Program-made: the position numbers and the translations under genes
Notes under the pieces: model-generated
Databases searched by the model: none
What the model saw: only the letters and a program-made list of their open reading frames with translations
Told to the model about the DNA's origin: nothing
Shown: in pieces, positions 1 to 7,002 of the stretch
How the letters are laid out: every line of letters starts with the position of its first letter
Numbering within the stretch: the stretch's first letter is position 1
Source of the DNA: UBA1801 sp035353395
GTDB taxonomy: Bacteria > Acidobacteriota > Holophagae > Holophagales > Holophagaceae
Assembly (NCBI GenBank): GCA_035353395.1
Contig: DAOPZL010000093.1
Span: 1 to 7,002, forward strand
Direction of reading: 5' to 3'
DNA length: 7,002 bases

Positions 1-2
1 CC

Positions 3-434
3 TTATTCTCCGTGGATCTCGCTGCGTTTCATGATGGTGTAGCCCTCCTCCAGGAGCGCCGCCTTGGCCGCCTCGGTGTCGTCGAAGCGGAAGATCATGA
101 TGGAGTGGGCCTGGTAGCGGTCGGTGAAGGCGTACATGTACTCGATGTTGATGTCGCGCTTGCTGAAGGCCTCGATGAGGCGGTAGAGGGCGCCGACGGT
201 GTCCTCCAGGGCCACGGCCAGCACGTCCGTGCGCGAGCAGGTGACGTGCGCGGCCCTGAGGGCCTCGTAGGCCTCGTCCGGCCGGTTGACGATCATCCGC
301 AGGATGCCGAAATCGTTCACTTCGGCGATGGTGAGAGTCCGGATGTTGATGTCCCGGTCGGCGATCGTCTTGAGGATGCTCTGGAGACGGCCCGGCTTGT
401 TCTCGAGGAAGACGGAGAGCTGGGTGATGTTCAT
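3..434 (-). CDS. Tandem ACT-domain protein, probable amino-acid-binding regulator next to paaK
   Basis: A 143-residue protein made of two ACT domains and nothing else. The first spans about residues 4-66, with the ligand-loop motif ENKPGRL at 11-17. The second spans about 70-138, with the equivalent EDTVGAL at 77-83. ACT domains bind amino acids at the loop after strand 1, so this is probably a small cytoplasmic sensor; no catalytic or DNA-binding domain is present. The chosen ATG (434) has a GGGAG ribosome site 6 nt upstream and places the first ACT strand right at the N terminus. An in-frame TTG at 488 would add 18 residues that match no ACT fold. The gene lies 63 nt downstream of paaK on the same strand and is probably cotranscribed. 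Stand-alone tandem ACT proteins often neighbour paaK and indolepyruvate oxidoreductase genes, which fits a link to aromatic amino acid or aryl acid metabolism. The ligand is inferred, not seen. Confidence 0.9.
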   Translation of the reverse strand: MNITQLSVFLENKPGRLQSILKTIADRDINIRTLTIAEVNDFGILRMIVNRPDEAYEALRAAHVTCSRTDVLAVALEDTVGALYRLIEAFSKRDINIEYMYAFTDRYQAHSIMIFRFDDTEAAKAALLEEGYTIMKRSEIHGE

Positions 435-440
435 GGATGT

Positions 441-445
441 CTCCC
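441..445 (-). promoter_or_regulatory. Ribosome binding site deciding the start of the ACT-domain gene
   Basis: The minus strand reads GGGAG followed by 6 nt and then ATG at 434. This favours that ATG over the in-frame TTG at 488, which would sit only 9 nt after the paaK stop codon. Confidence 0.6.
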
Positions 446-497
446 GGACGGAAGGGATCTCAGGAAGGTGTTCGACAAGTCTAGTCAATTCTTCCTC

Positions 498-1820
498 TCA
501 GGACAGCTGCCGCCTGTCGATGACGCGCCTGGCCTTGCCGGCGCCGCGCTCGAGGGTGGCGGGCTCCACGAGGGTGACCTTGGCGCTGATGCCCAGGACG
601 CTGCGGATCCGGGCGGCGATCTTCCCTGAGAGCGCGTTCATGACCTTCAGTTCGTCCGAGAAGATCTCCTCCTGGACCTCGACCATGACCTCGATGTCGT
701 CCAGGGCCCCGTGCCGGTCCACCACGATCTGGTAGTGGGGCTCGACACCCTCGATCTCGACGAGCAGGGATTCGATCTGGGAGGGGAAGACGTTGACGCC
801 CCGGATGATGAGCATGTCGTCGGACCGGCCGCAGACCTTTTCCATCTTGACCAGGGTGCGGCCGCAGGCGCAGCTGTCCCGGTAGAGGCGCGTGATGTCC
901 CTGGACCGGTAGCGGATGACGGGACAGCACTCCTTGGTGAGGGAGGTGTAGACGATCTCGCCCTGGGAACCCTCCGGAAGTACCTCGCCCGTGACGGGGT
1001 CGATGATCTCCACGTAGAAGGCGTCCTCGAAGACGTGCAGGCCACTCTTGGCGGAGCACTCGCAGGACACGCCGGGGCCGATGACCTCGGAGAGTCCGTA
1101 GATGTCGTAGGCGTCGATGCCCATGCGGGCCTCGATCTCCCGCCGCATGGCCTCGGTCCAGGGCTCCGCTCCGAAGAGGCCGCGGCGCAGCCTGGTCTTG
1201 CGGAAATCGAAGGCCGGCATGTGCCTGGATGCGTAGTCCGCCATGTTGATGGCGTAGGAGGGCGTGCAGGCCAGCATGGTGGTGCCGAAATCCTGGATGA
1301 GCATGAGCTGGCGGTCCGTGTTGCCTCCCGAAATGGGAACGACCGTCGCGCCGATCTTCTCGCCGCCGTAGTGGACGCCCAGCCCGCCCGTGAAGAGGCC
1401 GTAGCCGTAGGCCACCTGCAGGATGTCGTCGCAGGATCCGCCGGCGCTGGCGAGGGACCGGGCGATGAGGGTGGCCCAGAGATCGAGGTCGCCGCGGGTG
1501 TAGCCCACGACGGTCGCGCTGCCCGTGGTTCCCGAGGAGGAATGCACCCGCACCACGTCCTTCATGGACACGGCGAACAGGCCGAAGGGCGAATTGTCCC
1601 GCATCTCCTGCTTCGTGAGGAAGGGGACCCGGCGCAGATCCTCCAGGGTCTTCAGCTGGTCCGGGTGGAAGCCGGCGGCGTCGAAGGTCTTCCGGTAGTG
1701 CGGGTTGTGCTCGTAGGCGTGCCTCACGGACCAGCGGAGGCGCTCCAGTTGCAGCGCCTTGAGCTGCGGGAGCGGCATGGATTCGAATTCGCGGCTGAAC
1801 ATGGCAGACCCTGTCGTCAT
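498..1820 (-). CDS. paaK: Phenylacetate-CoA ligase (PaaK family)
   Basis: A 440-residue ANL-superfamily adenylate-forming enzyme of normal PaaK length. It is expected to activate phenylacetate, or a related aryl acid, with ATP and CoA to the CoA thioester in the cytoplasm. Visible motifs are the P-loop-like SSSGTTG (94-100), FGAEPWTE (216-223), YGLSE (241-245), the stretch around GLHVFEDAFYVEIIDP (260-275), SLTKE (293-297) with RYRSRDIT (303-310), the hinge region GRSDDM with RGVNVFP (331-346), and the C-terminal GAGKARRVIDRR, whose Lys429 matches the catalytic lysine of the family. The C-terminal domain begins near residue 330. Two cysteine pairs (C253/C255 and C317/C319) flank His262. The ATG at 1820 has AGGA 7 nt upstream. 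The ATG at 1802 (Met7), with AGGG 6 nt upstream, is nearly as good and gives the more usual N terminus MFSREFESMP. The substrate could be another aryl acid such as indoleacetate. Confidence 0.93.
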   Translation of the reverse strand: MTTGSAMFSREFESMPLPQLKALQLERLRWSVRHAYEHNPHYRKTFDAAGFHPDQLKTLEDLRRVPFLTKQEMRDNSPFGLFAVSMKDVVRVHSSSGTTGSATVVGYTRGDLDLWATLIARSLASAGGSCDDILQVAYGYGLFTGGLGVHYGGEKIGATVVPISGGNTDRQLMLIQDFGTTMLACTPSYAINMADYASRHMPAFDFRKTRLRRGLFGAEPWTEAMRREIEARMGIDAYDIYGLSEVIGPGVSCECSAKSGLHVFEDAFYVEIIDPVTGEVLPEGSQGEIVYTSLTKECCPVIRYRSRDITRLYRDSCACGRTLVKMEKVCGRSDDMLIIRGVNVFPSQIESLLVEIEGVEPHYQIVVDRHGALDDIEVMVEVQEEIFSDELKVMNALSGKIAARIRSVLGISAKVTLVEPATLERGAGKARRVIDRRQLS

Positions 1821-1899
1821 CCTTCCATCCTATTCAGGCGGAACCCCCTCACCTAGCGGCTTATGGCGGCATTAACAAGGCCGACTGTCGGGGCTCCGG
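1821..1899. promoter_or_regulatory. Divergent intergenic region between paaK and the 2H phosphoesterase gene
   Basis: This 79-bp gap lies between two divergently oriented genes, so promoters for both directions should lie in or near it. The stretch around 1861-1880 is richer in A/T than its surroundings. On the minus strand a TTGTTA (1873-1878) could be a -35 for paaK, but the best-spaced -10 is poor. On the plus strand the only good -10-like hexamer, TATAAT, lies just inside the next gene at 1909-1914. I cannot define either promoter firmly, and no operator-like inverted repeat stands out. Confidence 0.35.
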
Positions 1900-2478
1900 A
1901 TGAAGGACTATAATCTGGACGTGTCGATTCTCGCCCTCCAACTCCACGAGCCCGCGGCGGGCCGGGTGCGCCAGTGGTGGGACGTCCTCGAGGCGAAGGT
2001 CGGGATTTCCGGCGTCCGCCGGGTGCCTTTCCCCCACGTCACCCTCTTCGGCTTCGACGGTCTCGACTACCCGCAGGTCCGCAAGTGCCTGGAGGACTTC
2101 TCCGTGGACACCCCGCCGCTGGACCTTCGCAGCGTGGGGCTGGGCGTGTTCCTGAAGCCCATGCCCGTGATCTACAGTCCCGTGATCCGCAGCCCTCGGA
2201 TCACGGACCTGCAGCGGGAGCTCTGGGAGAGGATCGCCCGCCTCGGCGGCCAGATGTACGGCCTGTATTCGACGGAACGATGGATCCCGCACATCACCCT
2301 CGCCCAGTTCGATCTCACGCTGGCCAACCAGGAACCGGCCCTGCGGGCCCTCATGGAGCTGGACCTGGAGCTGCGGTTCGAGGTCCGCAACCTGACCCTT
2401 TTCAACTGGATCGGTCCCCGCTACGAGCCACAGGAAAGATATCCATTGCTCGGGGGGACCCTGGTGCATCCAAAATGA
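1900..2478 (+). CDS. 2H phosphoesterase superfamily protein (ThpR/LigT-like, 2'-5' RNA ligase family)
   Basis: A 192-residue protein with both signature motifs of the 2H phosphoesterase fold: HVTLFGF at 46-52 and HITLAQF at 131-137. The two histidines are 85 residues apart, close to the spacing in E. coli ThpR. Family members hydrolyse cyclic phosphodiesters, typically RNA 2',3'-cyclic phosphates or ADP-ribose 1'',2''-cyclic phosphate, and some show 2'-5' RNA ligation in vitro; cytoplasmic. The size suits a single bilobal domain and there is no signal peptide. The position after the second motif where ThpR-type proteins usually carry Arg appears to be Gln136, so the exact substrate may differ. 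The ATG at 1900 has only a weak G-rich upstream site; a GTG at 1921 (codon 8) would start right at the first strand (ILALQL) and is a real alternative. It is first in a likely operon with the radical SAM gene 16 nt downstream. Confidence 0.85.
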   Translation: MKDYNLDVSILALQLHEPAAGRVRQWWDVLEAKVGISGVRRVPFPHVTLFGFDGLDYPQVRKCLEDFSVDTPPLDLRSVGLGVFLKPMPVIYSPVIRSPRITDLQRELWERIARLGGQMYGLYSTERWIPHITLAQFDLTLANQEPALRALMELDLELRFEVRNLTLFNWIGPRYEPQERYPLLGGTLVHPK

Positions 2479-2485
2479 GGGAGGA
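2479..2485 (+). promoter_or_regulatory. Ribosome binding site of the radical SAM gene
   Basis: GGGAGGA begins directly after the TGA of the upstream 2H phosphoesterase gene and ends 9 nt before the ATG at 2495. It is a strong Shine-Dalgarno match that supports this start and tight coupling of the two genes. Confidence 0.65.
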
Positions 2486-2494
2486 CCTTTAGGG

Positions 2495-3379
2495 ATGCGT
2501 GAACTCGTGAAAGCCCACCTCGACCACAAGCGCGCCTGGCACGACTTCCACTACGGCTATCCGGTGATCTCCCGGCGCAGCAAGGGCGTCAGCCTCGGCG
2601 TCAACCTCAGTCCGAACAAGATCTGCAATTTCAGTTGCGTCTACTGCGAAGTGGACCGGGTGAATCCGCCCCGGCGGAAGGACGTCGACCTGGACCAGCT
2701 GGAGCGCGAGATGTCCACGCTCATGGACCTGGTGGCGAGCGGGGAGCTCTACCGCACCCCGCCCTTCGATTCCGCGAGGCCCGAGCAGCGGCGCCTCAAC
2801 GACATCGCGTTCTCCGGCGACGGCGAGCCCACCATGGCCCGGGAGTTCCCCGAATGCGTCGAACGCCTCGCGAGGCTGAAGGCGGCCAAGGGGCTCGACG
2901 ACTGCAAGCTGGTCTTGATCACGGACTCCACCCTGCTGCAGTCCCCGGGCGCGGTCCGGGGACTGGAGATCCTCATGGCGCACCAGGGGGAGATCTGGGC
3001 GAAGCTCGACGGGGGCACGGAGGCGCACTATCTGGAGATCAACCGCTCGAAGGTCTCCTTTGGGAAGATCCTGGACAACCTCCTCGCCACGGCCCGGCGC
3101 TGGCCCATCACGATCCAGACCCTCTTCCTGGAATGGAAGGGCCGGGGGCCGTCCGATGCGGAGGTCGAAGCCTATGTCGACCGGCTGCGCTGGCTCCTCG
3201 CGGGCGGCGGCCGGCTGCAGGGCATCCAGCTCTACACCGTGGCCCGCGCCACGCCGGAACCCGAGGCCCGGCCCCTCGGGGCCGCCTGCCTGGATGTCCT
3301 GGCGGAGAGAGTCCGGCAGGCGGTCCCGGAAGTCCCGGTCGAAGTCTTCTACGGACCCGACGATCCGGGACATGTGTAG
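2495..3379 (+). CDS. Radical SAM protein of the wyosine-synthase-like family (COG0731 type)
   Basis: A 294-residue cytoplasmic radical SAM enzyme. The cluster motif is CNFSCVYC (C44, C48, C51), preceded by GVNLSPNKI and followed by EVDR. The SAM-binding strand motif SGDGEPT lies at 107-113. This arrangement is typical of the family named for tRNA-Phe wyosine (imidazoG37) synthetase TYW1, whose bacterial members mostly have no assigned reaction. Archaeal and eukaryotic TYW1 carry a second Fe-S cluster on cysteines upstream of the CxxxCxxC motif; residues 1-43 here contain no cysteine, and no flavodoxin domain is fused. A true wyosine synthase is therefore unlikely, and the substrate is unknown. 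The remaining cysteines (C121, C137, C265) are scattered rather than grouped. The ATG at 2495 follows a strong ribosome site, and the YPVISRRSKGVSLG opening is typical of the family. The gene lies 16 nt after the 2H phosphoesterase gene and overlaps the next gene by 8 nt. Confidence 0.88.
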   Translation: MRELVKAHLDHKRAWHDFHYGYPVISRRSKGVSLGVNLSPNKICNFSCVYCEVDRVNPPRRKDVDLDQLEREMSTLMDLVASGELYRTPPFDSARPEQRRLNDIAFSGDGEPTMAREFPECVERLARLKAAKGLDDCKLVLITDSTLLQSPGAVRGLEILMAHQGEIWAKLDGGTEAHYLEINRSKVSFGKILDNLLATARRWPITIQTLFLEWKGRGPSDAEVEAYVDRLRWLLAGGGRLQGIQLYTVARATPEPEARPLGAACLDVLAERVRQAVPEVPVEVFYGPDDPGHV

Positions 3380-4502
3380 GGACATCCATGCAGCCTGGCT
3401 GACGGTCCTCATCCTGGCGGGCTGCCGGCGCGACACGCCTCCTCCGCCGGCCCCTCCCCCGCCGGAGCCCGCGAAGGTCAAGCTCGTGGCCGTCGGGGAC
3501 ATCCTCATGCACGCGGACGTGAAGGCCGCGGCCACCCTGCACGGGGGGTTCGAGCCCCTGTGGGAGGAGGCCGCGACGCTCTTCCGGGGCGCCGACCTTG
3601 CCTTCGCGAACCTGGAGACGCCCATCGCGCCGGCGGCCGGCCAGCCTGGGAGGCCCTTCCTCTTCAATGCCCCGCCGGAACTTCCCCAGTCGCTGAGCCG
3701 TAGCGGCTTCACGGTGCTCGCCACGGCCAACAACCACGCCTACGACCAGGGGGCGCCGGGGCTGGTGGAGACCCTGGAACGCCTGGAAAGCGCCGGCCTG
3801 GCCTACGTCGGGAGCGGGAAGGACCGGCGCCGGGCGGAGGAGCCCCGCATCCTGGAACGGAACGGGATCCGGATCGCCTTCCTGGCCTGGACGGACCTCC
3901 TGAACCGCGGCGGCAACCAGGCCGGAGGGCCATGGGTGAACCGGCTGCGCGCCGACCGGGCCTGCCTGGCCGTGCGCGCCGCCCGGTCGCAGGCGGACGT
4001 CGTCGTCGTGAGCGTCCACTGGGGCACGGAGGACCAGCACGACCCGACGCCCCGCCAGCGGCAGGTCGCCTCGCGCCTTTTCGAGGCCGGCGCGGACCTC
4101 ATCCTGGGGCACCACCCCCATGTCCTGCAGCCGCTGGAAGCCGGCGAAGCCGGCGGCCGGCGCGTGGCCGTGGCCTATTCCCTGGGCAACTTCATCAGCA
4201 ACCAGGACCGCATGTACGATGCCGAACGGATGGAGCCCGCCCGGGGCGACGCGCGCGACGGAGCCGCCCTGGTGGCCACCTTCGTCCGGAAGGCGCCGGA
4301 TGAGGTCGTCCTGGACACCGTCGGCTACACGCCGCTGTGGACCGAGAACAACTGGCGGCAGGTGGAGGCCGGCGGGGCCGAGCCGAGGGAGATCCGCGTG
4401 GTGAGGCTGGACCTGTCCGGAAGGCAGATCCAGCCCTGGAGCCGGCGCAGGGAACGGATCCGCGAGATCCTGGGAGGGGGCTTCGAGCTCCGGGTTCCCT
4501 GA
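3372..4502 (+). CDS. CapA/YwtB-family metallophosphatase, predicted lipoprotein
   Basis: A 376-residue protein. The N terminus is a short lipoprotein signal: hydrophobic residues 7-16 end in the lipobox LAGC with Cys18 as the lipidated residue, followed by a proline-rich linker (about 23-33). The n-region is weakly charged (only Arg3, balanced by Asp4). The catalytic domain covers about residues 36-290, with metallophosphoesterase-like motifs VGDILMH (41-47), NLETP (80-84), NNHAYDQG (120-127), HWGTE (216-220), GHHPHVLQ (246-253) and SLGNF (260-264). This is the PGA_cap family named for poly-gamma-glutamate capsule protein CapA. No capB or capC homologue is adjacent, so capsule synthesis cannot be inferred; the enzyme probably acts on an envelope substrate. 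The ATG at 3372 overlaps the radical SAM stop (ATGTGTAG) and has only a weak ribosome site, which suggests translational coupling. Starts further upstream would lie inside the radical SAM gene and destroy the lipoprotein signal. Confidence 0.87.
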   Translation: MCRDIHAAWLTVLILAGCRRDTPPPPAPPPPEPAKVKLVAVGDILMHADVKAAATLHGGFEPLWEEAATLFRGADLAFANLETPIAPAAGQPGRPFLFNAPPELPQSLSRSGFTVLATANNHAYDQGAPGLVETLERLESAGLAYVGSGKDRRRAEEPRILERNGIRIAFLAWTDLLNRGGNQAGGPWVNRLRADRACLAVRAARSQADVVVVSVHWGTEDQHDPTPRQRQVASRLFEAGADLILGHHPHVLQPLEAGEAGGRRVAVAYSLGNFISNQDRMYDAERMEPARGDARDGAALVATFVRKAPDEVVLDTVGYTPLWTENNWRQVEAGGAEPREIRVVRLDLSGRQIQPWSRRRERIREILGGGFELRVP

Positions 4503-4524
4503 AGGCGAGGCCCGTCCCCGGGGG

Positions 4525-5298
4525 TCACTTCCAGTCGGTCAGTCCGTACTTGGCCAGGATCTTGGCGAGCGCGCCGGAGGACCGCAAGGCCGCCACTCCT
4601 TCCGAAAGGATCCGGGCGTATTCCGCGGACTTCGGGTTCTTCGGCGAGAAGGCGATGTACACCTTGTCCGACTTGGTGGCGTTCGCCGTGGACATCGCGA
4701 AGACGACCTTGCCCTGCAGCTTCATCTTGGCGAGGGTGTACTTCAGCACCGAGCGGTCCTCCACGACCGCGCCCAGGTCGCCTTCGACCAGCTTCGTCAG
4801 GTTGGACGGGAGAGGATTCTCTTCATCGTCCGAGAAGACCACGTTCGGGGGCGCGGTCTTGATGTAGGCGTCCAGCTCGTCGAAGTAGGCGTAGTCCTTG
4901 ATGACGCCCAGCTTGATGGGCTTGAGGGAATTGATGCCCGCATACTTCCAGGGATTGCCGCTCCTGACGCAGAAGAGCTGGACGCTGACGCCGAGTTCCT
5001 CGGCGGGGAACACGAAGTCCGGCGTGTCGTCCCTGGAGGCGCCGATGATGCCGGTGCACTTCCCGCTCCGGGTCTCCGCGACCGCCTTCTCCCAGGGGGT
5101 GACCGCGTAGACGACCTTGTGGCCCTTGGCTTCGAAGACCGTCCTGGCGACATCCAGCATGTAGCCGGTCTCGGCCTTGCCGTCCCCGTTGTAGGGCATC
5201 CAGGTGTCGGCCTTCAGGGTGATCGTGTCGGCCCGCACGGCCAGGGGGGCTAAGGCCGAAAGGAGGGTGAGGAGGAATGGGAAAAACCGGCTTCGCAT
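4525..5298 (-). CDS. Secreted substrate-binding protein, family 3 (amino-acid-binding type, SBP_bac_3)
   Basis: A 257-residue protein with a Sec signal peptide: Arg2 and Arg4, a hydrophobic core at about 5-20, and probable signal peptidase I cleavage after VRA (Ala23). The mature part from about residue 26 has the periplasmic-binding-protein layout of family 3: first lobe TITLKADTWMPYNG with GYMLDVARTVF, a conserved-type IIGASRD segment (84-90) leading to FVFPAE, the hinge and second lobe from about 111 (KPIKLGVIKDYAY), and a final KILAKYGLTDW. Such proteins bind amino acids or other small solutes for ABC import or sensing. No permease or ATPase gene is adjacent, so it is an orphan in this window and its ligand cannot be stated. 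The ATG at 5298 has AGGAG 7 nt upstream and opens directly on the signal peptide; the frame stays open to 5400 but that extension would hide the signal. It converges on the CapA-like gene, with 22 nt between stops. Confidence 0.88.
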   Translation of the reverse strand: MRSRFFPFLLTLLSALAPLAVRADTITLKADTWMPYNGDGKAETGYMLDVARTVFEAKGHKVVYAVTPWEKAVAETRSGKCTGIIGASRDDTPDFVFPAEELGVSVQLFCVRSGNPWKYAGINSLKPIKLGVIKDYAYFDELDAYIKTAPPNVVFSDDEENPLPSNLTKLVEGDLGAVVEDRSVLKYTLAKMKLQGKVVFAMSTANATKSDKVYIAFSPKNPKSAEYARILSEGVAALRSSGALAKILAKYGLTDWK

Positions 5299-5305
5299 CG
5301 TGGCG

Positions 5306-5310
5306 CTCCT
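5306..5310 (-). promoter_or_regulatory. Ribosome binding site of the solute-binding protein gene
   Basis: The minus strand reads AGGAG, then 7 nt, then ATG at 5298. This fixes the start at the signal peptide and argues against the 34-residue N-terminal extension that is open up to 5400. Confidence 0.7.
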
Positions 5311-5403
5311 GGAAGGGTGAGGGCGAATGTTCCCATTCTCAACGGTCCGGGATCCGCCGACCATGAAAAATCGACCCGAACGGGAATTTGGATCAAACAT
5401 AGA

Positions 5404-5430
5404 GAAAGCGCCGCGAATCGCGGCGCTTTC
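5404..5430 (-). terminator. Intrinsic (rho-independent) terminator downstream of hppA
   Basis: A perfect inverted repeat: 12 bp arms (5404-5415 and 5419-5430) around a 3-nt loop, very GC-rich in the centre. On the minus strand the second arm ends in CTTTC and runs into the T-rich TCTATGTTTG, whereas the plus strand continues into mixed sequence without a T run. It begins 20 nt after the hppA stop codon, so it most likely ends the hppA transcript and insulates the solute-binding protein gene, whose own promoter should lie in 5299-5403. The T-tract is interrupted and so not ideal. Confidence 0.8.
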
Positions 5431-5450
5431 CAGGTGATGACGAACGGGAC

Positions 5451-7002
<1,552 letters not shown>

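Noticed and set aside
435..497. TTGACT on the minus strand between paaK and the ACT gene as a separate promoter
   Set aside because: No -10-like hexamer lies 15-18 nt downstream, so readthrough from paaK is the simpler explanation.
711..1856. A 381-codon open frame on the plus strand opposite paaK
   Set aside because: It mirrors the codons of a clear PaaK enzyme, shows no recognisable motif, and such antisense frames are common in GC-rich genes.
1861..1875. Imperfect inverted repeat with TTA/TAA ends in the divergent gap as an operator
   Set aside because: Only a few outer bases pair; too weak to support a regulator site.
3060..3371. N-terminal extension of the CapA-like protein in the open frame upstream
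   Set aside because: It would overlap the radical SAM gene by over 300 nt and bury the lipoprotein signal that begins at 3372.
2489..3733. A 414-codon open frame on the minus strand opposite the radical SAM and CapA-like genes
   Set aside because: Composition is low-complexity Arg/Gly/Pro-rich with no domain, and it lies across two well-supported genes on the other strand.
3108..4121. A 337-codon minus-strand open frame opposite the CapA-like gene
   Set aside because: Antisense shadow of a gene with intact metallophosphatase motifs; no ribosome site or recognisable fold.
4503..4524. Possible bidirectional terminator between the convergent genes, with CCCCGGGG at 4516-4523
   Set aside because: The self-complementary core leaves no loop, there is no T run on either strand, and no longer stem can be drawn.
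4337..4867. A plus-strand open frame bridging the convergent stops
   Set aside because: It runs from inside the CapA-like gene into the antisense of the solute-binding protein gene and matches neither family; no ribosome site.
5299..5400. 34-residue N-terminal extension of the solute-binding protein
   Set aside because: It precedes a good signal peptide whose own ATG has a well-placed AGGAG.

Overview
The window is GC-rich bacterial chromosome that is almost fully coding. It holds five complete protein genes on either side of short gaps, a sixth complete gene next to a terminator, and a seventh position filled by a proton-pump gene cut by the right edge. I see no phage, insertion-sequence, CRISPR, tRNA or rRNA signal. 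The gene content (PaaK-type aryl-CoA ligase with an ACT-domain partner, membrane pyrophosphatase, radical SAM enzyme with an exposed Fe-S cluster) suits an anaerobic or facultatively anaerobic Gram-negative-type bacterium. The strong G/C third-position bias and the feel of the hppA protein suggest something like Holophagaceae (Acidobacteriota), but that is only a hunch; a deltaproteobacterial-type lineage is also possible.

Layout. Positions 3-1820 (minus strand) carry paaK followed by a small tandem ACT-domain protein, a common pair in which the ligase activates phenylacetate or related aryl acids and the ACT protein probably senses an amino acid. An approximately 80-bp divergent gap (1821-1899) separates this pair from a plus-strand three-gene run: a 2H phosphoesterase (ThpR/LigT-like, 1900-2478), a radical SAM protein related to wyosine synthases (2495-3379), and a CapA/YwtB-like metallophosphatase predicted to be a lipoprotein (3372-4502). 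The spacing (16 nt, then an 8-nt overlap) suggests one transcript.

The run meets convergently, with only 22 nt between stops, a minus-strand gene for a secreted family-3 solute-binding protein (4525-5298). Upstream of that lies a 152-bp gap containing a perfect 12-bp-stem hairpin (5404-5430), read as the intrinsic terminator of hppA. The rest of the window (5451-7002, minus strand) is the C-terminal part of a membrane-bound, proton-pumping pyrophosphatase with the Lys signature of the K+-independent subclass.

Most of the window is ordinary housekeeping or accessory metabolism. The part most worth a second look is the 2H phosphoesterase / radical SAM / CapA run. It pairs two RNA-linked enzyme families, and the radical SAM protein lacks the extra N-terminal cysteines expected of a true wyosine synthase. 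I do not see a clearly novel multi-gene system.
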